DNA of 60,000 nucleotides from Adiantum capillus-veneris (GCA_014529385.2 CM043942.1:111224141-111284140), one strand, 5' to 3'; positions 12,116 to 24,418 are shown, numbered from the stretch's first letter. Notes: generated by a model not told the origin, from the letters alone. Numbers and translations: made by a program.

Positions 12116-12215
12116 GGTAAATGTTGCACCTAATATGAAAACTGCACAAAAATAAAAAAAAGTGAGTAGGGATGTACTGGAGCTGCTGGCAACTAAGCCC
12201 GAGAGGATGCAACCT

Positions 12216-12227
12216 GCTCTGATACCA
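12216..12227 (-). other. Primer binding site of the copia fragment
   Basis: On the minus strand this reads TGGTATCAGAGC, the complement of the 3' end of plant initiator methionine tRNA, the standard primer of copia elements. It lies two bases inside the LTR end at 12230. Confidence 0.9.
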
Positions 12228-12229
12228 AT

Positions 12230-12457
12230 TGTTGGAAATAGGGTTGCAGGAAAATACACACAACTTAGAGAAGAAAAAGGAAGCTCAAGGAACATAACAT
12301 AGATTTTTTTACTTAGTGTGCAATGGGAAGATAGATAGCCCTAGAATGATGGGCGTATATACAATGCAGTGGGAGAAAAACCTCCTAGAGAGGCAAAAAA
12401 TGTCCCGACGGTCCAAAGTGCGCTCACACACATCACTATTACATGTATATGGTAACA
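12230..12457 (-). repeat. Ty1/copia 5' LTR (228 bp)
   Basis: On the minus strand it begins TGTTACCATATACATG and ends in CCAACA at 12230, next to the primer binding site. It aligns over its whole length with the LTR at 51563-51790, and both are 228 bases. The copies are diverged by many substitutions. The 3' LTR and most of the internal region are missing, so the element is truncated. The 200 bases to the right (12458-12654) are unassigned. Confidence 0.8.
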
Positions 12458-12654
12458 ATATTCAAGAGATTCTAGGTTGTGCCCCTACTAAGAAGAATTT
12501 GCAATCAATTCAGTCCAAGAGAAAAATGTTAACCAAATCTTTGCCAAGCATGACTTCTACCTATACTATATATAATGGTTAAAAATTTCAAAGAAGGACA
12601 GGGCATCCACAATAATTCGTTGAAAAAGACTTATTTTGGCAATAGTTGTCCAAA

Positions 12655-12850
12655 AATCCCTAGATTTAGTGTAATCCCACTTGCAAGTTTTGAGATTTAC
12701 CTCTAAATTTTTAATTCAAAGGTGAGAAAATCTACAAATTCTAGAGAAAACATATTGTAGAAAACTTCAAATATGATCAATTTATCTCTAGGATTCTCAT
12801 ATATATGTTGGGTTTTCTAGTTTTTGAGAAAAAAGTTCTTTTCAAGCAAT
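12655..12850. repeat. Dispersed repeat R6, copy 1
   Basis: Aligns with about 23720-23925. Shared words are TTTAGTGTAA, TTTACCTCTAAAT, AAAGGTGAGAAAA, and a final GTTTTTGAGAAAAAAGTTC-like string. No coding frame. It joins repeat R2 directly on its right. Confidence 0.55.
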
Positions 12851-13230
12851 GGTTGGCAAAGTCCTTGGTTGACGGTGTGTAGCTTAATTTTAGAAGATCT
12901 ATGAAGCAATTAGGTTGGTCAATTTACAATACACCACATCTTCTCACAATCTTGTGTTGTGTTCGGACTTATGAACAAATTTACTACCATGCATGTCTTG
13001 TAGATAAGAAATTCAACTATGCATTTGAGTCATTAAGTAGAAATTCGGTAGAGGGAAAAAAGCTCCCTTATTATAAAAATCTACTCACCCAAAATTGATT
13101 GCCTAAAATAGGCATCCCATGTCCAATATGAACTTACCTTCTATCCCTTGGCACATTGAGAACTTCTTTCCTTGAAAGTATATATGTGAAGAGGTCAATC
13201 AATGACCACAAACACTCATGGAGATATTTG
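12850..13230. repeat. Dispersed repeat R2, copy 2
   Basis: The second, diverged copy of 4440-4830, in the same orientation. No coding frame is shared. 13231-14080 to its right holds nothing I can identify; a minus-strand frame of 71 codons at 13696-13911 has no known domain. Confidence 0.6.
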
Positions 13231-14079
13231 ACCTTAGATGGTTCATACCCTTGGAAATACCACTCCTATAGCGTAATCAATGCTATAGACTAAACATGAG
13301 ATCCTTTCAATTTTGAATCTTATTCACAAGTGGATCAAGTTAAATAGAATATTCTCTCAAGGTGGAATCGTATTCACTCTAGACCTTAAAAAAATCTTAT
13401 CTCCCATGAAAAGAGGAGAAAGACTCTCAACACCAAGAAGAAGGTAGTCATACTAGATTTTATTTGGTATTTGAAACAAGCACTTACTTGCTTAGAGACT
13501 CTTGTAGTTGATTCAAGTCATCCCATGAATTAGTTAATTGATACGGAGGCCATGCCCACATGATATAAACAAAGAATATCATCTCTAGTACAATGCCTGC
13601 ATTGCAATCATATGCAACCAACACTAGAAAGTATACTATCCTCAACTCTTCCTAAGCAAAGTAGGTGATGCTGTAGCAGAAGTATAGACAATTATTCAGT
13701 GGGATGAATCCCACCATACTAGCACACCATGCATGCATATAAAAAAAAGTGATAAGCCCATGGCTTCGACGATGGTCTCAACAGTGTGAGCCAATGCCAT
13801 TTGCACCTTGCACAATTTGTAGTCGCATGGATACATCATAGTTTGACGTTGCCAAACATAAAGTGTAAGCTTATATTCATACATTTCTAACACACTGAAC
13901 CTTTGTGCCATTACCCTTGATCTTAAGCCAATAGGTAGTGCTTTGGTAGAAAGTAGAAGCCTTGCTTCTCGTTAAGTCTATCAAAGAACTTTTCTTTTCA
14001 CAACAATGAAATCTTTTCCAAATGAAAGGTTAAAACACATAAAAACAAGAAGAGCTTAAAATTGTCGATCCTTGTTGCC

Positions 14080-14305
14080 CCTTTGTGGCCAGTTGTCCTA
14101 AAATGCATAAGTAAACTCTTTCTTGGGAATGAAGTACATTTTAATTTTATCATCTGAGCTTGAATTTGGCTCATAACCATGTATACTAAGAGCTAGAGAG
14201 CTATCATATGAACCATGCATGCCCTCTTGGCTTGGTTCATACCGACCTTTAGTTAAAAAACATCCAATATTTTGCAAAGTTTTCCAAAGTTAGTATGCTA
14301 GTAGC
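14080..14305 (-). repeat. Dispersed repeat R3, copy 2
   Basis: The counterpart of 4835-5060, with the same minus-strand wording around HGYEP but a shorter open frame. The 130 bases between it and repeat R1 copy 2 are unassigned. Confidence 0.55.
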
Positions 14306-14437
14306 ATATTCTAAACTTTGGGAACTTCTATGAAATATGCATTAAATTGAAGCCGTGCTTTGCACAAATACATCAAAAAGATAAGCTAGGATGAAGCATG
14401 TTCTCATGGCTAACAGATGCTCTTGCTAGCAAAAAGA

Positions 14438-15685
14438 CATTGCTTGGTATTTTTTGGATGAGCATAAATCAAGTAGATCCTGCCAAAAAGCTTGCTAACT
14501 AGCCTCATGTATATGTGTGTGTACATAGTGCTTTGAGTCTTGAGAATGACCATGTACAAATAAATGTATAGAGGTATAATTTTGGTGGGCTTGTGTACTG
14601 ATGTTTTGGGTTGTTCGAGTCCCCAAAATATGGTTTTCAATAAGTATTCTTAGCTGTGCTTTATAGCTTGTAGATCGTACTTGTACATCATGCGATATGT
14701 GCGTCCGAAGTGGGCGGTCCCGACTTAGAAAGTGTTTGCAGATGCATGCCACAAAGGCAGCTCCACCAACTCGATGATTTAAATTGTAAATGCTGAGATT
14801 TTAAATTTTTGGAAGTTTCCTGAAGTAATGGGCTCTGAGTCGTGATTTACAGCGTTGCATTTGGTGGCCGGAGCAGTGCACCATGCTCCTGGGAAGTTGG
14901 TCCTGAAGGGAGCTTGAGCTGAGAATTTTTCGTGAGCAAAAGAGGAAGTTGGAGAAGTGTGGAAGGAGGATGCCATGTGGCACGGGGATTATCCCACATG
15001 GGAAAGGGGAAAACGGAGAAGAGGGGTATAAGGAGAGGATGGGAAGCTCATAAGGGTTGTATTAAAGGAGAGAGAAGCTCTCTCAAGCCTTGTGGCTATG
15101 GGGTCTCATGGGAGAGAAGATGGCGCATTTTTGAATTCACACCAGCTGCCTAGGCGCCTGCCCCATTTTTTGGTCCTCTGGACACTAGTTCCCACCCCTT
15201 CCCTTGGCCCAAAAGTCACCGACACCTCGTTTTTCCTACCCAAACCAGGCCAAAAATGAACGAATGAAAAGGAGCCTTCAAGGAGAGCCTTGTCTAGCTG
15301 ATAAGAGAGAATAAATCGCTTGAAATAAGATATCAAAAGAGGCCCCATTTTATAGCTGCAACACTTGCAAAATTTCGAGAGAGCTATTTTTTGAGCAAGA
15401 CAGAATACACCCCTAACTTTGAATGGCCATATCTCTCTCATCTTTTATCTATTTTTAGCCTATGGATACTCTACGAACATCTACTCAAGACGAGCTATTT
15501 TATTATGTCCTTGGTTTCTCCAAATTCCAATTGTCCTTCATGATAGAATGGTTCTTCATAAATCTTTATAGGTGCTTATCATAGGTGGTTTTGGCGGTAC
15601 AAAAGTTCTTCTTTTCGACAGTGTGACTCGTGCAAGTCTAAACAAGCACTCATTTCCTTTCTCTTTGCATGCTAACAACGTCAAG
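14438..15685. repeat. Dispersed repeat R1, copy 2
   Basis: The counterpart of 2871-4090, matching from the TTTTTTGGATGAG region to TGCATGCTAACAACGTCAA. Reading frames at 14932-15153 (+) and 15106-15441 (-) do not correspond to conserved frames in copy 1 and are not called. Here R1 follows R2 and R3, whereas on the left side of the window R1 precedes them. Confidence 0.6.
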
Positions 15686-15844
15686 GGAAAATAAAATCAA
15701 CCCTTTTGAGCTTTCATAAAGAATTGAACTTGTTAAATTCTACATCTTATGGAGAATCCTAAGATTACCCAATATTTGAAAGATATAGCTCAAGAAGCTT
15801 GGCTATCAATTGTAGTTGACTTCAAAACCATTCTTCATAGAAGC

Positions 15845-16377
15845 AAATTTCTCTTTCCAAGATAGCATTGGAGAAAAATCCACATAATTTATTAATTTCA
15901 AAATTTAAAATTGTAAATTGAACTTGCTTACGGACTCGCTGGCATCACCACCCTTGGCACTAGAATTTGTATCACCTCTTAGTGAGGTTTACTTATAAAG
16001 GATGCCGCAAATATGTAGAAATCATGTTTCACCATGTAGAATTGTATGGATTAACTTATACTCAATTGTTTTTCCCTAAAACCATGCCCTAGCAAAAATT
16101 CAAATCCAAAACTTGGAGATAGAAACAGAGAGATGCCTACCGGGAAACGCCTATCGGCTTCATGTACAAAGGCTTTTTACTACCCCTAAAAAGGAAATAG
16201 AATGTTTAAAAATATTTCAATGTGGTTAATCTTTTATTCTATGAGACAAACCTTAAGGTTGAAAGGGTGTAGGGTTAGACTTGTTGGAATTACTTCTAAA
16301 GGATTGTAGAGGGCCTAGAGGAGCATGGAATACCTTTCTTTGCATCATGGAAAATTTTGTGAATTTTACATTGGGGG

Positions 16378-16438
<61 letters not shown>
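15845..16438. repeat. Dispersed repeat R4, copy 2, ending in a (GA)n tract
   Basis: The counterpart of 7430-8035. The last 58 bases (16381-16438) are an uninterrupted GA microsatellite. Both copies break off at a GA tract, which suggests that the tract belongs to the repeat itself. Confidence 0.6.
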
Positions 16439-16447
<9 letters not shown>

Positions 16448-16733
16448 TATGTCGTTCTTGTATGTGATGGTTCTCATAGCACAGTGAGAGGTCAATAGAT
16501 CCTTTGGCAGAGCTTCTTCATTCTCCCACCGGCTAGGTTCAAGTTTCCTCCTTCTTCTACTAGGGCTCAAAATCAGAGGTCGCCCCATTCGACTGAGCTT
16601 CCACTTCCTCTCACCAGCACTCTTGACAACCGTCTCCTATGAGGTCCTTATTTGACTTCTTTGAGCCATGGCTTTACCCACGATCTTTTGCTTGAATCCA
16701 AGGAAAGCATCCATGCCACCTTGATGGTTTGAC
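16439..16733. other. Unassigned DNA
   Basis: No feature recognised. A minus-strand frame of 111 codons (16253-16588) runs through the GA tract and is judged an artefact of it. Confidence 0.3.
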
Positions 16734-17420
16734 ATGGGCACACTCTCTGAAGCTGAATTAACCAGCTATCTTACTGAGGCATTAACCTCAGACACTCAGG
16801 TTAAAGGGAAACATACAGTTTGCATCCCTGCCATAAGATTAATGTCTCAAATTTTTGCTTTTAAGAGTCGTGCTATAGTGCTACATTTCACAGGAAAACT
16901 TTTGGTCCTAAATGAGATAGTAGGTTGTTATGACCAGGGCTTTAAGAAAGCAGTAGTATACAAGGTTTTCTACAATGATTCAAGACTGTATGAAGTTATT
17001 TTTCTTCTGTAGAGGATCAGAAAGCCTTTCATTCTAACTCAACAATTATCTTATGTGGGCAAGTTGTTCATGTTCTGCCGTGCCGGTCAAGCAAATTAAG
17101 GAGGAATTGTTTTCTAAATGCCCAGTTTAGGTTGATTTTGTGGACTTACATGCTTTTTTGTGGCCTTGTATCAAGGATTTGGCTGCCTCCCTAGGAAAAG
17201 TTCTATTTGCCCCTGGCACTATTAATTTTGTCCCAATAGGAGAAAATCTGCGTTATGTGGAACAGTAATAAGAAGATGCCTGACACTATGGAAATTGAGT
17301 TAGAATCTATAGGCACACTGGTTATTTACCCTAGTGGGGAAATCTCTAAGGATCATGCTATCATTGTGGTCAACTGGGACATTTCTCCAAGAATTGACCT
17401 ACATTGGCTATAGGCTGAGT
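16734..17420 (+). pseudogene. Possible LINE/DUF4283-like ORF remnant
   Basis: A frame of 92 codons from the ATG at 16734 contains FKSRAIVLHFTGKLLVL. Further right, in other frames, come VDFVDLHAFLWPCIKDLA, SLGKVLFAPG and PSGEISKDHAIIVVNWD. The order (a strand-turn region, then a W-P-L word, then IA..LGK.L) resembles the DUF4283 region of plant LINE ORF1 and related zinc-knuckle proteins. At least three stops or shifts interrupt it. No zinc knuckle or reverse transcriptase was found nearby. This is a resemblance by eye only. Confidence 0.3.
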
Positions 17421-17954
17421 TGAGTTGATTCCATCTTATCCTCGAAGCAAGCATCTGATGCCCAAAGAGCAGATTATTGGCAAAACAGGTTCAAATTCTA
17501 TAGAGAGACCTCCCCCCCCCCCCCCCCCCCCCCCCTTGCTCAGGCAGCCAAAGAAAAAGAAAAACATCTTGTGCTAAACAGTGGCAGACAGTCTACTAAG
17601 AGATGTAATTGATGTTAGAGATGTAATTTTGGATTGGGAAATGACTGTAAAAAGTAGAGATATCTATGTAGATAATAAGTGGTTGCAAACGGGAAACACT
17701 CATCCAAATCCTGTCATAAAAAACTCAAGTACAAATGGAAAAGGTAGAATTTTTCAATTCTTCAAAATGGTGATGGGCCTCCTATAGCCAAGGGAACTAA
17801 AATTTTGGATATGGCTACACAGTATTACAGTGCTCTGCTTAGTGCCAGCCCAAATGTGTCTTCTGAAAGAATAAATGTTGTTGACTCTCTCTTGGGTTCA
17901 CTTACTCCATGCATTGAGGCTGCAAATGCTAACAAATTGGACCAGCCACTTAAT
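17421..17954. other. Unassigned DNA with a 24-base C run
   Basis: Positions 17512-17535 are an uninterrupted run of C. An open frame of 68 codons at 17581-17787 has no recognisable domain. The right end borders the palindromic satellite. Confidence 0.4.
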
Positions 17955-18390
17955 GGTTTCTTATGATAGCACCCTATGGCCCTAGGGCCAGAGGGCTTCA
18001 ACATAGAGCATATGGTTTTTCTTACTAGCATATAGGGCACCCTAGGGCCATAGGGTGTTAACATAGAGCACACGAGGTTTCTTCCTAGCATAGACGACAC
18101 CTTGTGGTACTAGCACCATAGGGTGCAAACATGAAACATTACATGTTTATATTAGCCTTCAGGGAACCTTGTGGCCCTAGGTCCATAGGCTGCCAACATA
18201 AATCATATTGAGGTTCTTATTAGCATAGAGGGACCCTATGGCCCTGGGGCCATAGGGTGCCTATATAGAGCATGGAGGGATATCTTGCGACCTTGGGGTT
18301 ATAGGGTGTTAGCATTAGGCATAGAGGGTTTTCTATCATAGAGGACACCCTAGGACCATAGGATGCCAAAGAGGCACGTCCGCCATTCTT
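17955..18390. repeat. Palindromic satellite, left block
   Basis: Diverged units of roughly 60-75 bases built on CCCTATGGCCCTAGGG, its complement CCATAGGGTGCCAACATAG, and a linker like AGCATAGAGGGTTTCTTACT. The core of each unit is an inverted repeat able to form a hairpin of about 12-16 bp. About six units are visible, with point differences. The array continues at 20080 after a 1.7-kb interruption. Confidence 0.8.
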
Positions 18391-20079
18391 ACTTCCGAAA
18401 TATGACATGAGATAAATATCTAACTAACGAAGACAAAGTGAAAAGTACTCGACTAATCGAGTCTACCCATCCTTGACCGGCAACTTGATCCGGTCCCCAC
18501 TTTCCACACCGCACTCACCCTTTTTACCACACTGTTTAACATATACAAACAATGTTCCTTAATTAGTTCCAAACACAGGTTCTTTTATACAGCCCTTCAA
18601 ACAATACCAAAACAATTCAAATAAGGTCTAATGTAACAACCCTATTATTCAACAAAAATAACTTTTTCAATTTCTCATGATGTTTGCCGCTACCCGCGAA
18701 CTTCCTCTATCTAACCAACAGAGCCTTTGCAAAGGATTTATTCACTAACCGCGAATTGTGCAATCTTCGCATCCCGCTAACTGCCGCGAGGCATCCCGCT
18801 ACCCGCGAGGCATCTTGCTAACCACCAGGCATCCCGCTACCCGCCGTGAGGCATCTCACTAACCGCGAGGAACAAAAGAGAGCTGATAACCTCAGTTTAA
18901 TCTACGCTAACCGCGGAATCATCTCGCTACCCGCGAGAGCAAAATATATTCTTTCAACAATTCTTCTCATTAAATGATTCATCAAACATGATCAACCAAT
19001 TCTTCATATCAATCAAAAACCACTTTTCAAACAATAACAGTTTATTAAACAATAACAATCCAACAACAGTGACAATTTATCAAACAGTTCCTTCACTAAT
19101 CTATGAAAACATATGCTTGTTTCATGTGATAGAATCACGTATTTCGGACGGTTTAAGGGGTTCCCTATGCTTAGCTTCCCAAGTCAAACATGAATAGCAA
19201 TGCAGAATTATAAATTTGTCTTACCGGATTGGAGCGCGTGCGGCTAACTCCTGTGCTAGAGGTTGGACGGCTTCGACTTCTTCTTCGGTTGATGCTTCCG
19301 CATGAGATACGTTCGGAGTTGAGACCTTTCTTCCCACCTTCGTTGGTGGTGCAACGGTATGGGTGTCCTTAGAACTTCACGTTACACGTTTTGGAGACAT
19401 AGCTTTGGAATGGAGAAAATAAAAGCGCGTTGTTTGAGAGAGAGAGAGTGTGTCCACAAATCAAGTGACGGCACGTTGACGATTGGAGATGGAGATGGCT
19501 TGAAGGTGAGAGGTTAAGGGAGAGAGGCTTCCTCCGGCACGTCGTTGCGAGAGAGCTTCCGCTTCCGTAGATGTGTGTGTTCAAAGTGAGAGGAGAAGGG
19601 TCCTTTATATAGGCCCTAGGGGGTGCTAAGAATACTGAGAGGTTTCAAGAATAGGAGAAGAAAAAAGCTCACGCGTCATCGTGGCTCTTTTTATATTTAA
19701 AAAAAAATAATAATTTGGTACGCGAATCCTATGCGCGATTTTAAAAAAGTTCTATACTTACAAGTTCCCATTCTATTTTGAAAGAGAGAAAGAAAAAAGT
19801 ATCCTAATATGACTCACCTCTCTTTCTTTCCTAAAAATACTATCTCTAAGCTTTTTCTTCACACATAGATTAGGTTCCCACATAAACCTATTGTTCCACA
19901 TAAAGAAAGATCATAAATAAATAGATTCTGAACCCGATTTTCATTCCAATTGCACTGATAAACTCATGATGACTCACAAAATTGAGAATCTCAATTACTT
20001 TGCAAAATATCTGAAATGATTTATATGGATAATTGTTGGGTACATTACAATGCCAGCATAGCCCATGTACGGTTTCTCT
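18391..20079. other. Insertion splitting the satellite; possible solo LTR (minus strand)
   Basis: This stretch has no satellite units. A segment from 18632 (TGTAACAACCC) to 20049 (GGTACATTACA) has matching ends TGTAA/TTACA and TG..CA termini. On the minus strand it carries a TATA-like CCTATATAAAGG (about 19597-19612), as expected for an LTR promoter read leftward. Inside it, 18690-18950 repeats the words CCCGCTAACC and CGCGAGGCATC. No target duplication flanks these ends, and 18391-18631 remains unexplained, so the boundaries may be wrong. No coding domain was found. Confidence 0.35.
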
Positions 20080-21290
20080 TTTACCATACATCTTATGGAT
20101 CTAGGGTCATAAGATGCCAACATAGTGCGTAAATGGCTTAACATAGTGCATAGACGGAATTTTACTAGCATAGAGGCCGCCCTATGGCCTTGGGGCTATA
20201 GGGTGCCAACATAGAGAATAGAGGGCTTTTTATTAGCACCTTGTTTCCCTTGGGACGCCATAGGGTCATAAAATGGTTTTTGTATATGTAGTAGATAATT
20301 CTCTCACAAAGGGCACCTTAGCCACCATCTGTCCCTTGGGCCATATGATAGTAGCATAGAGGACACCCTATAGCCCTAGGGTTTCCTTCTAGACATAGGG
20401 TCATACACTGCCAACATATAGTATACATGGTGTCATTGTAGAGCAAACCTTTTGGCCCTAGGAAATAGGGTGGAAACCTAGATCATATAATGTATCTAAC
20501 TAGCATAGAAGGCACCCTATGACCCTAAGGCCATAGAGTACCAATGTAGGGCATAAAGGGTCTCTTCCTAGGATGAAGGGCACCTTGGCCCTAGGGTACC
20601 AACATAGAGAATAGAGGGTTTATTGATAACATAGAAGGTATCTTTCTAGGATAATGGGTACCCTATGGCCCTAGGTCATAGGGTGCCAATATAGAGTCTC
20701 TACGATGGTACCTAGGCCACTGAATTTCCTCGAGACCATAAGGTCGTCTTTGCAAACGTGGTAAGGAATACTCTCAAAGGTCATGTTTTCCACCCCATGG
20801 CCCTTGGGACCATAGAGTGCCAAAAGAGATCATATAGGGTTTCTTAGTAGCATAGAGAGCAACCTACGGCCCATAGGGTGCAAACATAAATCATATTGAG
20901 GTTCTTACTAGCACAGAGGGCACCTTATGGCCGAAGGGCCATAGAGTGACAACATATAGCATAAAGGGTTTCTTACTAGCATAAGAGGCACACCTTGTGG
21001 CCCTCGGGCCATAGGGTGCCAACATAGAGCATAGACGGGTTCTTACTAGTGCTCATAGAAGGCATCTTTTGGCCCTATGACAACTTATGGCCTTAGAGCC
21101 ATAGGGTGGCACATAAATAAAGTACCATTTGGCTTGGAAGCCATATATCTATTTTTATGCTGAGACCTGTTAACAATCCAAACCCTATGGCCTTGAGGCC
21201 ATAAAGAGACATATTTTGGATTATGTTGAAGTCATAGAGATATCTACAAAGATCACCCTATGGCTTGAAGGCCATAGGAAACTTAGTAAA
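20080..21290. repeat. Palindromic satellite, right block
   Basis: About 15 diverged units of the same satellite as 17955-18390, with words such as CACCCTATGGCCCTAGG, GCCATAGGGTGCCAACAT and TTCTTACTAGCATAG. Each unit has an inverted-repeat core; some units lost one arm. Toward 21100-21280 the units fade into CTATGGCTTGAAGGCCATAG-like variants. No gene lies inside. Confidence 0.8.
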
Positions 21291-21726
21291 AAAATTTCAA
21301 GGAAATCATCTAATGGAAGAAGATAGTGCAATAGAAAGTGAGACTTGTGTTCTAGAGCTTAAAGGCATAAATGTTTCTCGAAGTATACTTCTAGACAGAA
21401 CCATCATGGACAAAGAACTAATGTATCTAGATAAAGATTAGGAATCTCTAGACAATGAGGAGCATAAAAATAAATTTTTTGTAGATGTGTTGTCATTTAG
21501 TAAATCTATTATTTGCAATTAGTTTTTTCTAAGAGTGTGACAAAAAAGATTTATCAAAATTGTAGATACTTTGGAATCTAAAATTAGGTGTTCTTTAAAC
21601 TTGCGGTCCTTCAAGAAGATATTGCGGGGCTGACAAAGTTTTACTCGAGATCGTTGGTATAGAGGATGCTCATGCCATTGACCCTACTAAGAAAGATTCT
21701 ATCAATCTCCATGTCAACCAATACGG
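21291..21726. other. Unassigned DNA
   Basis: No recognisable feature. Fragments on the plus strand read like coding sequence in places (for example around 21300-21420), but stops in all frames prevent a call. Confidence 0.25.
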
Positions 21727-21890
21727 GAGGGGAGAAACATGATGCAAGCATACAACCCCATGATCATGTTGCAGCTTGCAATCTCTATTTGCAAGTTCTA
21801 ACATAAGCCTCTTGTGCGTTATGTCCTCAAGAGGTTGTAAGTCTTTAGCACTTCATCTCACTTGATCATCAAGAGGGCCACTGATTCCAA
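21727..21890 (-). repeat. Dispersed repeat R5, copy 2
   Basis: Matches 11690-11905 with an internal deletion of about 50 bases. Minus-strand wording MGLY(A/F)C(I/V)MFLPS is shared with the first copy, which supports a former protein-coding origin. 21891-22231 to its right is unassigned. Confidence 0.5.
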
Positions 21891-22231
21891 TCATTAGGAA
21901 GAGGATGGGGTCTAGGAGGGCCTCTTTATTTTCCATGAGCTTATGGAGTTGATTAACATCTTGACAAATAGGTATATGCCATGTGTGCAAGAATGGGAGG
22001 AATCCCAATCCTTGAGCGAGTACTTCCGAGCGGACAAGAAACCGAGCGAGCATAAGCAATGAAAAAGATTAGATCAAGATCTCAGTAGTTACTCTATAGA
22101 GTATAGTGTAGCAAAGTAACCATGTTGCATCTCAAATAGTCTCAAAAAAAAAGAGCCATAGTCTTCCTTTAATGTGTTCACACACATTAAAATAATCTCA
22201 AACAAAAGATCCATACTCTTCCTTTAATGTA

Positions 22232-22899
22232 TTACACACACATTGATACACAATCATATCCTTGCTTCTGAACCATCTTGCTGAGCATATTCCAAAACTC
22301 TATTTGTGCAAACTTATTCTCCATGGTAAATTCACATGTTGCAATTGTCATAAATTCGTGCACAAATAGATCAAAAAGATGGTAATTCAAATGCCACATG
22401 TCCATCATAATGCATAGGTAGCTCTTGAACTTGAATGATATCCTTTGCTTTTTTGAGTACCATGTGTAGGTTGCTTTGTGAAGGCATTGCATGTAGTTTA
22501 CCAACTACTCTGGAGGGACCATCTGACTATTACTAGTGTGTCCTTCATTCCAATGCCTTGTGTGCTTTCAATAGCAATATAAACCTTATAGAATTGACAT
22601 TGGCCATGATTGAGAAGGAAGATTTGTTCACCACTAGCATGTTCAGTAGCCTTTATCTTCACATGCTCTCCCATTAGAGTTAATGGATGCAAATTGAATG
22701 CATTAATTATTTCATAATGTTGTATCACAAAAAAGAAAGAAAGTGCATAGATGTTGTCGTCAAACATAAATACAATCTTGTTGCCACATTGTCGTCCATA
22801 CATGGTTATGTTCCTAGCCATGGTTGACTGCAGGATGAAGAATTTCAAACTCCAAGCAAACCTTTTCGAGCAATTATAAAAAAGAGAAAAACCCCACAA
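22232..22899 (-). pseudogene. Unidentified protein remnant, two overlapping minus-strand frames
   Basis: Two frames of 133 codons (22899 to 22498) and 90 codons (22504 to 22232) overlap by a few bases in different phases, as if one gene had been broken by a single indel. They read through words such as GNKIVFMFDDNIYALSFFF, LLNHGQCQFYKVYIAIES and HLFDLFVHEFMTIATCEF. No catalytic motif, signal peptide or membrane segment is evident and I do not recognise the family. Base composition is like the flanks. It may be part of the gene fragment set carried by repeat R5 just to its left. Confidence 0.3.
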
Positions 22900-23360
22900 G
22901 ATACATAGAACTTAAATCATAATGGAAATAGTGGTAGGATGGAGCCAATATGAACAATGTGTATTTGCAATCTTTGGTGCTAGGTTGTACCTTATTGAAA
23001 TTGGAGATAATGTTTTTGGGTGAGTGACTCCATTTTATCTATCTTGCAAAAAAGATCTTGCAGCGTATAATCATGACACTTGAGAAACGAGAGGAAAAGG
23101 AAAATATCCTTCACATCACATACATGAAAAGGATAGTTTTCATGGACTACGGACTCTTTTAGTTTTCATGGTGAGTTACAAAAGAGGAGGCCCCAATCAC
23201 GAGGACTTTGCGGCCAAGGGCGGGAAAGGTGATGAAGATCATAAGGTACTATCGACATGAACGATAATCACCACTTGCATGCAACAGCTTGTCAATCACC
23301 TCTTATGCAATGCCTTCGCAATCACCTTGGCCCTATCTTTCGACGAGAACAAAGATGAAG
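22900..23360. other. Unassigned DNA
   Basis: No supportable feature. Confidence 0.3.
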
Positions 23361-23368
23361 AATTTGGA

Positions 23369-23408
<40 letters not shown>

Positions 23409-23424
23409 CGAGAGAGAGAGAGAG
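23369..23424. repeat. (TG)n(AG)n microsatellite
   Basis: A TG run of about 24 bases passes into a GA run of about 32 bases with one GC interruption. Confidence 0.9.
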
Positions 23425-23551
23425 GTTCGTCTTCCATAGTTGTGGGATCACAACCAAGGAATCTTTTCTCAAAAAACCAATCTTTCTAGTAGCGCATAAA
23501 TCCCTACCTCCACCTTCAGGGGTGTGCATGCTCTCAACCAATCTAGCCAAT

Positions 23552-23676
<125 letters not shown>

Positions 23677-23719
23677 AGCGCCGCCTCTATAAGTCACTCA
23701 CAATGCTTGAAAACATAGG

Positions 23720-23925
23720 TTTAGTGTAACACAAACCTAGGTTTAGTGTAACCCCACCTACAAATTTACCTCTAAATATCATAGGTAAAGGTGAGAAAAC
23801 CTCCAAATTTTGTTTTTTTTTTTTGTAAATTGGTGTAAAAACATTCAGATTTAGTCAGTTTACCTCTATTGTTTCTAACATGTAGGTTTGACAAGTTTTT
23901 GGAAAAAAGTTTTTTTCAAGCACCG
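23720..23925. repeat. Dispersed repeat R6, copy 2
   Basis: The diverged counterpart of 12655-12850, including the final AAAAAAGTTTTTTTCAAGCA. No gene. Confidence 0.55.
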
Positions 23926-24418
23926 GTCACTCACTCTTAGCGGCCGAGTTTAATGAATTTTTAGTGTCATGTCTCTTGCTCACTTGCAGGGCTTCTCTTT
24001 GTCCCGCTTTCTTAGAGTCTCAGAAGCAAGTTGGATCTCTCTCTTTCTCTCCCTCTCTTTTTTTTGAAAAAAACTTAGAAAGACATTTCCAAAACATCAG
24101 ATACAAGCATGTCCAAAAGACTCAAACGTCCCTCAACATCCATCCAATTGATGGCTTCAACCACAGTGGCGATTCTCGTAGGCTTTGGAGATGAATTGCT
24201 TCTAGACATAATTGCCTTTTTTGCGATGGTAACTGGTGATCGACAAATTACATGCTGAGCACTCAAAAACGGATCTCAATTGTCAAAAACGAATGAACAT
24301 TATAAAATATTGAACAATCCAACCAAAATAGATACAAGGGTATTTTGGGAATTTCCTCAAATTAGAAGGGTATTTTGGTAATTTTCCCTAAAAAATATAA
24401 GCGGTTGTGATATCGGCC
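23926..24418. other. Region downstream of the oleosin remnant
   Basis: On the minus strand, 24075-24266 is open for 63 codons with the wording PTRIATVVEAINWMDVEGR, which I cannot place. It could belong to the 3' region of the oleosin gene or to another gene fragment. No other feature. Confidence 0.3.

Noticed and set aside
18690-18950. CRISPR-like short repeats (CCCGCTAACC / CGCGAGGCATC)
   Set aside because: Irregular spacing, diverged units and plant context; it is simple degenerate repetition.
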